Part shown: in pieces, positions 62,778 through 64,000 of the stretch | Position numbering within the stretch: the first letter of the stretch is position 1 | Layout: every line of letters starts with the position of its first letter | Position numbers and translations under genes: made by a program | Notes under the pieces: model-generated | What the model saw: the letters and a program-made list of their open reading frames with translations, nothing else | What the model was told of the DNA's origin: nothing | Database searches by the model: none | Assembly: GCA_002751075.1 (NCBI GenBank) | Contig: NAOQ01000036.1 | Span: forward strand, 113,312 to 177,311 | Direction of reading: 5' to 3' | DNA from: Ichthyophonus hoferi | Lineage: Eukaryota; Opisthokonta; Ichthyosporea; Ichthyophonida; Ichthyophonidae | Length of the DNA: 64,000 bases

Positions 62778-63050
62778 TTTTTATTGGTCAACTGACATGG
62801 GTACAAAAATAGTATGAGAATAGACAAGATTAGATTAGAAATACTCTTCCATGGTTTTTTATTTATCTTTTTATGTAAATAAAATATATTTTAGAATTAT
62901 TATAAAAAAGTAATTTGTTTTAATTATATTTAAATCAGTATGTAATCAAATATCAATAATATAACAATACACCATTCGTGTGAAATCTAATAATTGTTTT
63001 TTATTGGTCAATCGATAATGTGAGCGGCTTCACTTGTTCCACCAATCGGC
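62778..63050 (+). promoter_or_regulatory. Duplicated CCAAT-type block upstream of the kinase gene
   Basis: TTTTTATTGGTCAA occurs at 62778-62791 and at 62998-63011, each followed by YYGAYA. A third core, ACCAATCGG, is at 63041-63049. All lie within 400 bp of the kinase start codon. ATTGG is the reverse of CCAAT, bound by NF-Y/HAP complexes in eukaryotes. A promoter role is inferred from position and repetition. Confidence 0.35.
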
Positions 63051-63172
63051 ATAGAGTAGATCATATTGTATCCTTGGAGTTTTGATAATGATTTATAGTG
63101 CGGAATCGGGCACGAATCGGTTTATTATTAATATTGTTATTTAAACTCCAGGTTTTGGGAATTGTCGTTATT

Positions 63173-64000
63173 ATGGCTATCACATCTCTGTTTATGCCGA
63201 GAGCGTTTAATGGCGATTACTTGGCCCATGGACGCTATAGCTTACATCTCAAACTCTCACTCAATGTAGACGCATGTTTTGACAAAATGGAAGGGAAAAC
63301 AGTGGTTCTAAAGCGATTACCAAAGAGTTCTGACAACCTTTCAGAGCTAATGAGAAACGTACGTGCTATAAGGTGAGTGATTGCTTCATTTTTAATACAA
63401 TGCATGCTTCTTTATTTTAATTTATTCTCAGTTTTATTTAGTGTGACCTATCTTAAGTTTATAGTGTTTGCTTTAAGTAAAATGGGACAGTCATTTAAGC
63501 GCACCAAATCTATTTCAGCAAGGAAACGCGTCGTTTGTGTATTTATTTGAGTCTTCTGACATTCATATGCTAAATGTAGAGGGAAGTAGGTGGTATGGAG
63601 TGTGATGACTGTTTTGTACATGTACTTCTACCTGATTATTAAATAACAGTGATATTATGCCTATATATATTCAACTTGTTTGTCGAAATATTTATAAATT
63701 ATGTAACTAAAGGTGTATAGAAAAGTACAGTGGTCGACCTACGCATAATTATAAAGAGAATAATTATGTACAAAATAATATGAAGTATATCGACGTTATA
63801 AAATGAAATGTCTTACTGTAAAATATTTATCCTATAATCATACTAACGCTTCCACTCCTCCTTAATTCTCTCCTTCCCTCTTGTTTTTGTCACCCTATTT
63901 TATCATCATCCTTTCATCTCCTTATAGGGACATTGGTGAGCACCCACATATTGTAAAGTTATACAATGTACTTGATAATAATTCTTACATGATACATGTT
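63173..64000 (+). CDS. Protein kinase-like gene, N-terminal part (runs off window)
   Basis: Exon 1 is 63173-63372 (start MAITSLFMPRAFNGDYLAHG). A 555-bp intron (GTGAGT to CTCCTTATAG) leads to exon 2 from 63928. Splicing in phase 2 gives a continuous frame with a kinase N-lobe: TVVLKRL holds the ATP-binding Lys (K47), and after a helical stretch (SELMRNVRAIRDI) comes HPHIVKLYNV (72-81), the hallmark of strands beta-4/5 in CMGC-like kinases. The usual Gly-rich loop (GxGxxG) is not visible: residues 22-40 read YSLHLKLSLNVDACFDKME. No Glu stands at the usual distance from K47 for the helix-C salt bridge. It may be an atypical or pseudo-kinase, or exon 1 may be mis-set. The catalytic loop lies outside the window. 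Confidence 0.7.

Noticed and set aside
1-64000. CRISPR arrays, rRNA or tRNA genes
   Set aside because: No regularly spaced short direct repeats and no rRNA blocks were seen. No cloverleaf with GTTCRANNC-type box could be supported by eye; a tRNA scan would be needed to exclude one.

Overview
The window is strongly AT-rich eukaryotic DNA. Genes are sparse and intron-containing, and the introns have GT/AG ends, some with a CTAAC branch-site-like motif. About half of the window is Ty1/copia-type LTR retrotransposon debris. This mix suits a repeat-rich fungus, perhaps an early-diverging one, but nothing here proves the lineage. One run of 537 N (55887-56423) is an assembly gap.

Layout. 1-3.7 kb holds old copia fragments: a protease-like piece on the minus strand, then integrase, reverse transcriptase and RNase H remains on the plus strand. 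3.7-28.5 kb is mostly host DNA. It contains a divergent pair of small genes at 8.25-9.49 kb, a broken Tc1/mariner transposon with clear terminal inverted repeats (14585-16023), two copies of a dispersed repeat of about 430 bp (4.85 and 13.12 kb), several small unrecognised coding-like frames, and a two-exon single-C2H2 zinc-finger gene (24928-26052), the best-supported complete gene. 28.5-60.3 kb is an almost unbroken nest of copia elements. Element A (28529-34653) has both LTRs and a matching target duplication. Older copies X2, E' and E'' follow. The youngest-looking element, B (43137-48919), sits inside E''. F2, C (with a solo LTR of another family inside its own LTR) and F complete the nest. 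60.3-63.1 kb is host intergenic DNA. The right edge holds the first exons of a protein-kinase-like gene (from 63173).

The most distinctive feature is shared by several LTR families. The long LTRs (about 0.55-0.83 kb) appear to carry the start of Gag themselves, a Ser- and acid-rich leader, and a short related motif (GGGTTAYTA-like) follows directly after the LTR end. The host genes show no operon-like linkage. The only suggestive regulatory arrangement is the 199-bp shared promoter of the divergent pair, and a duplicated ATTGGTCAA block upstream of the kinase.
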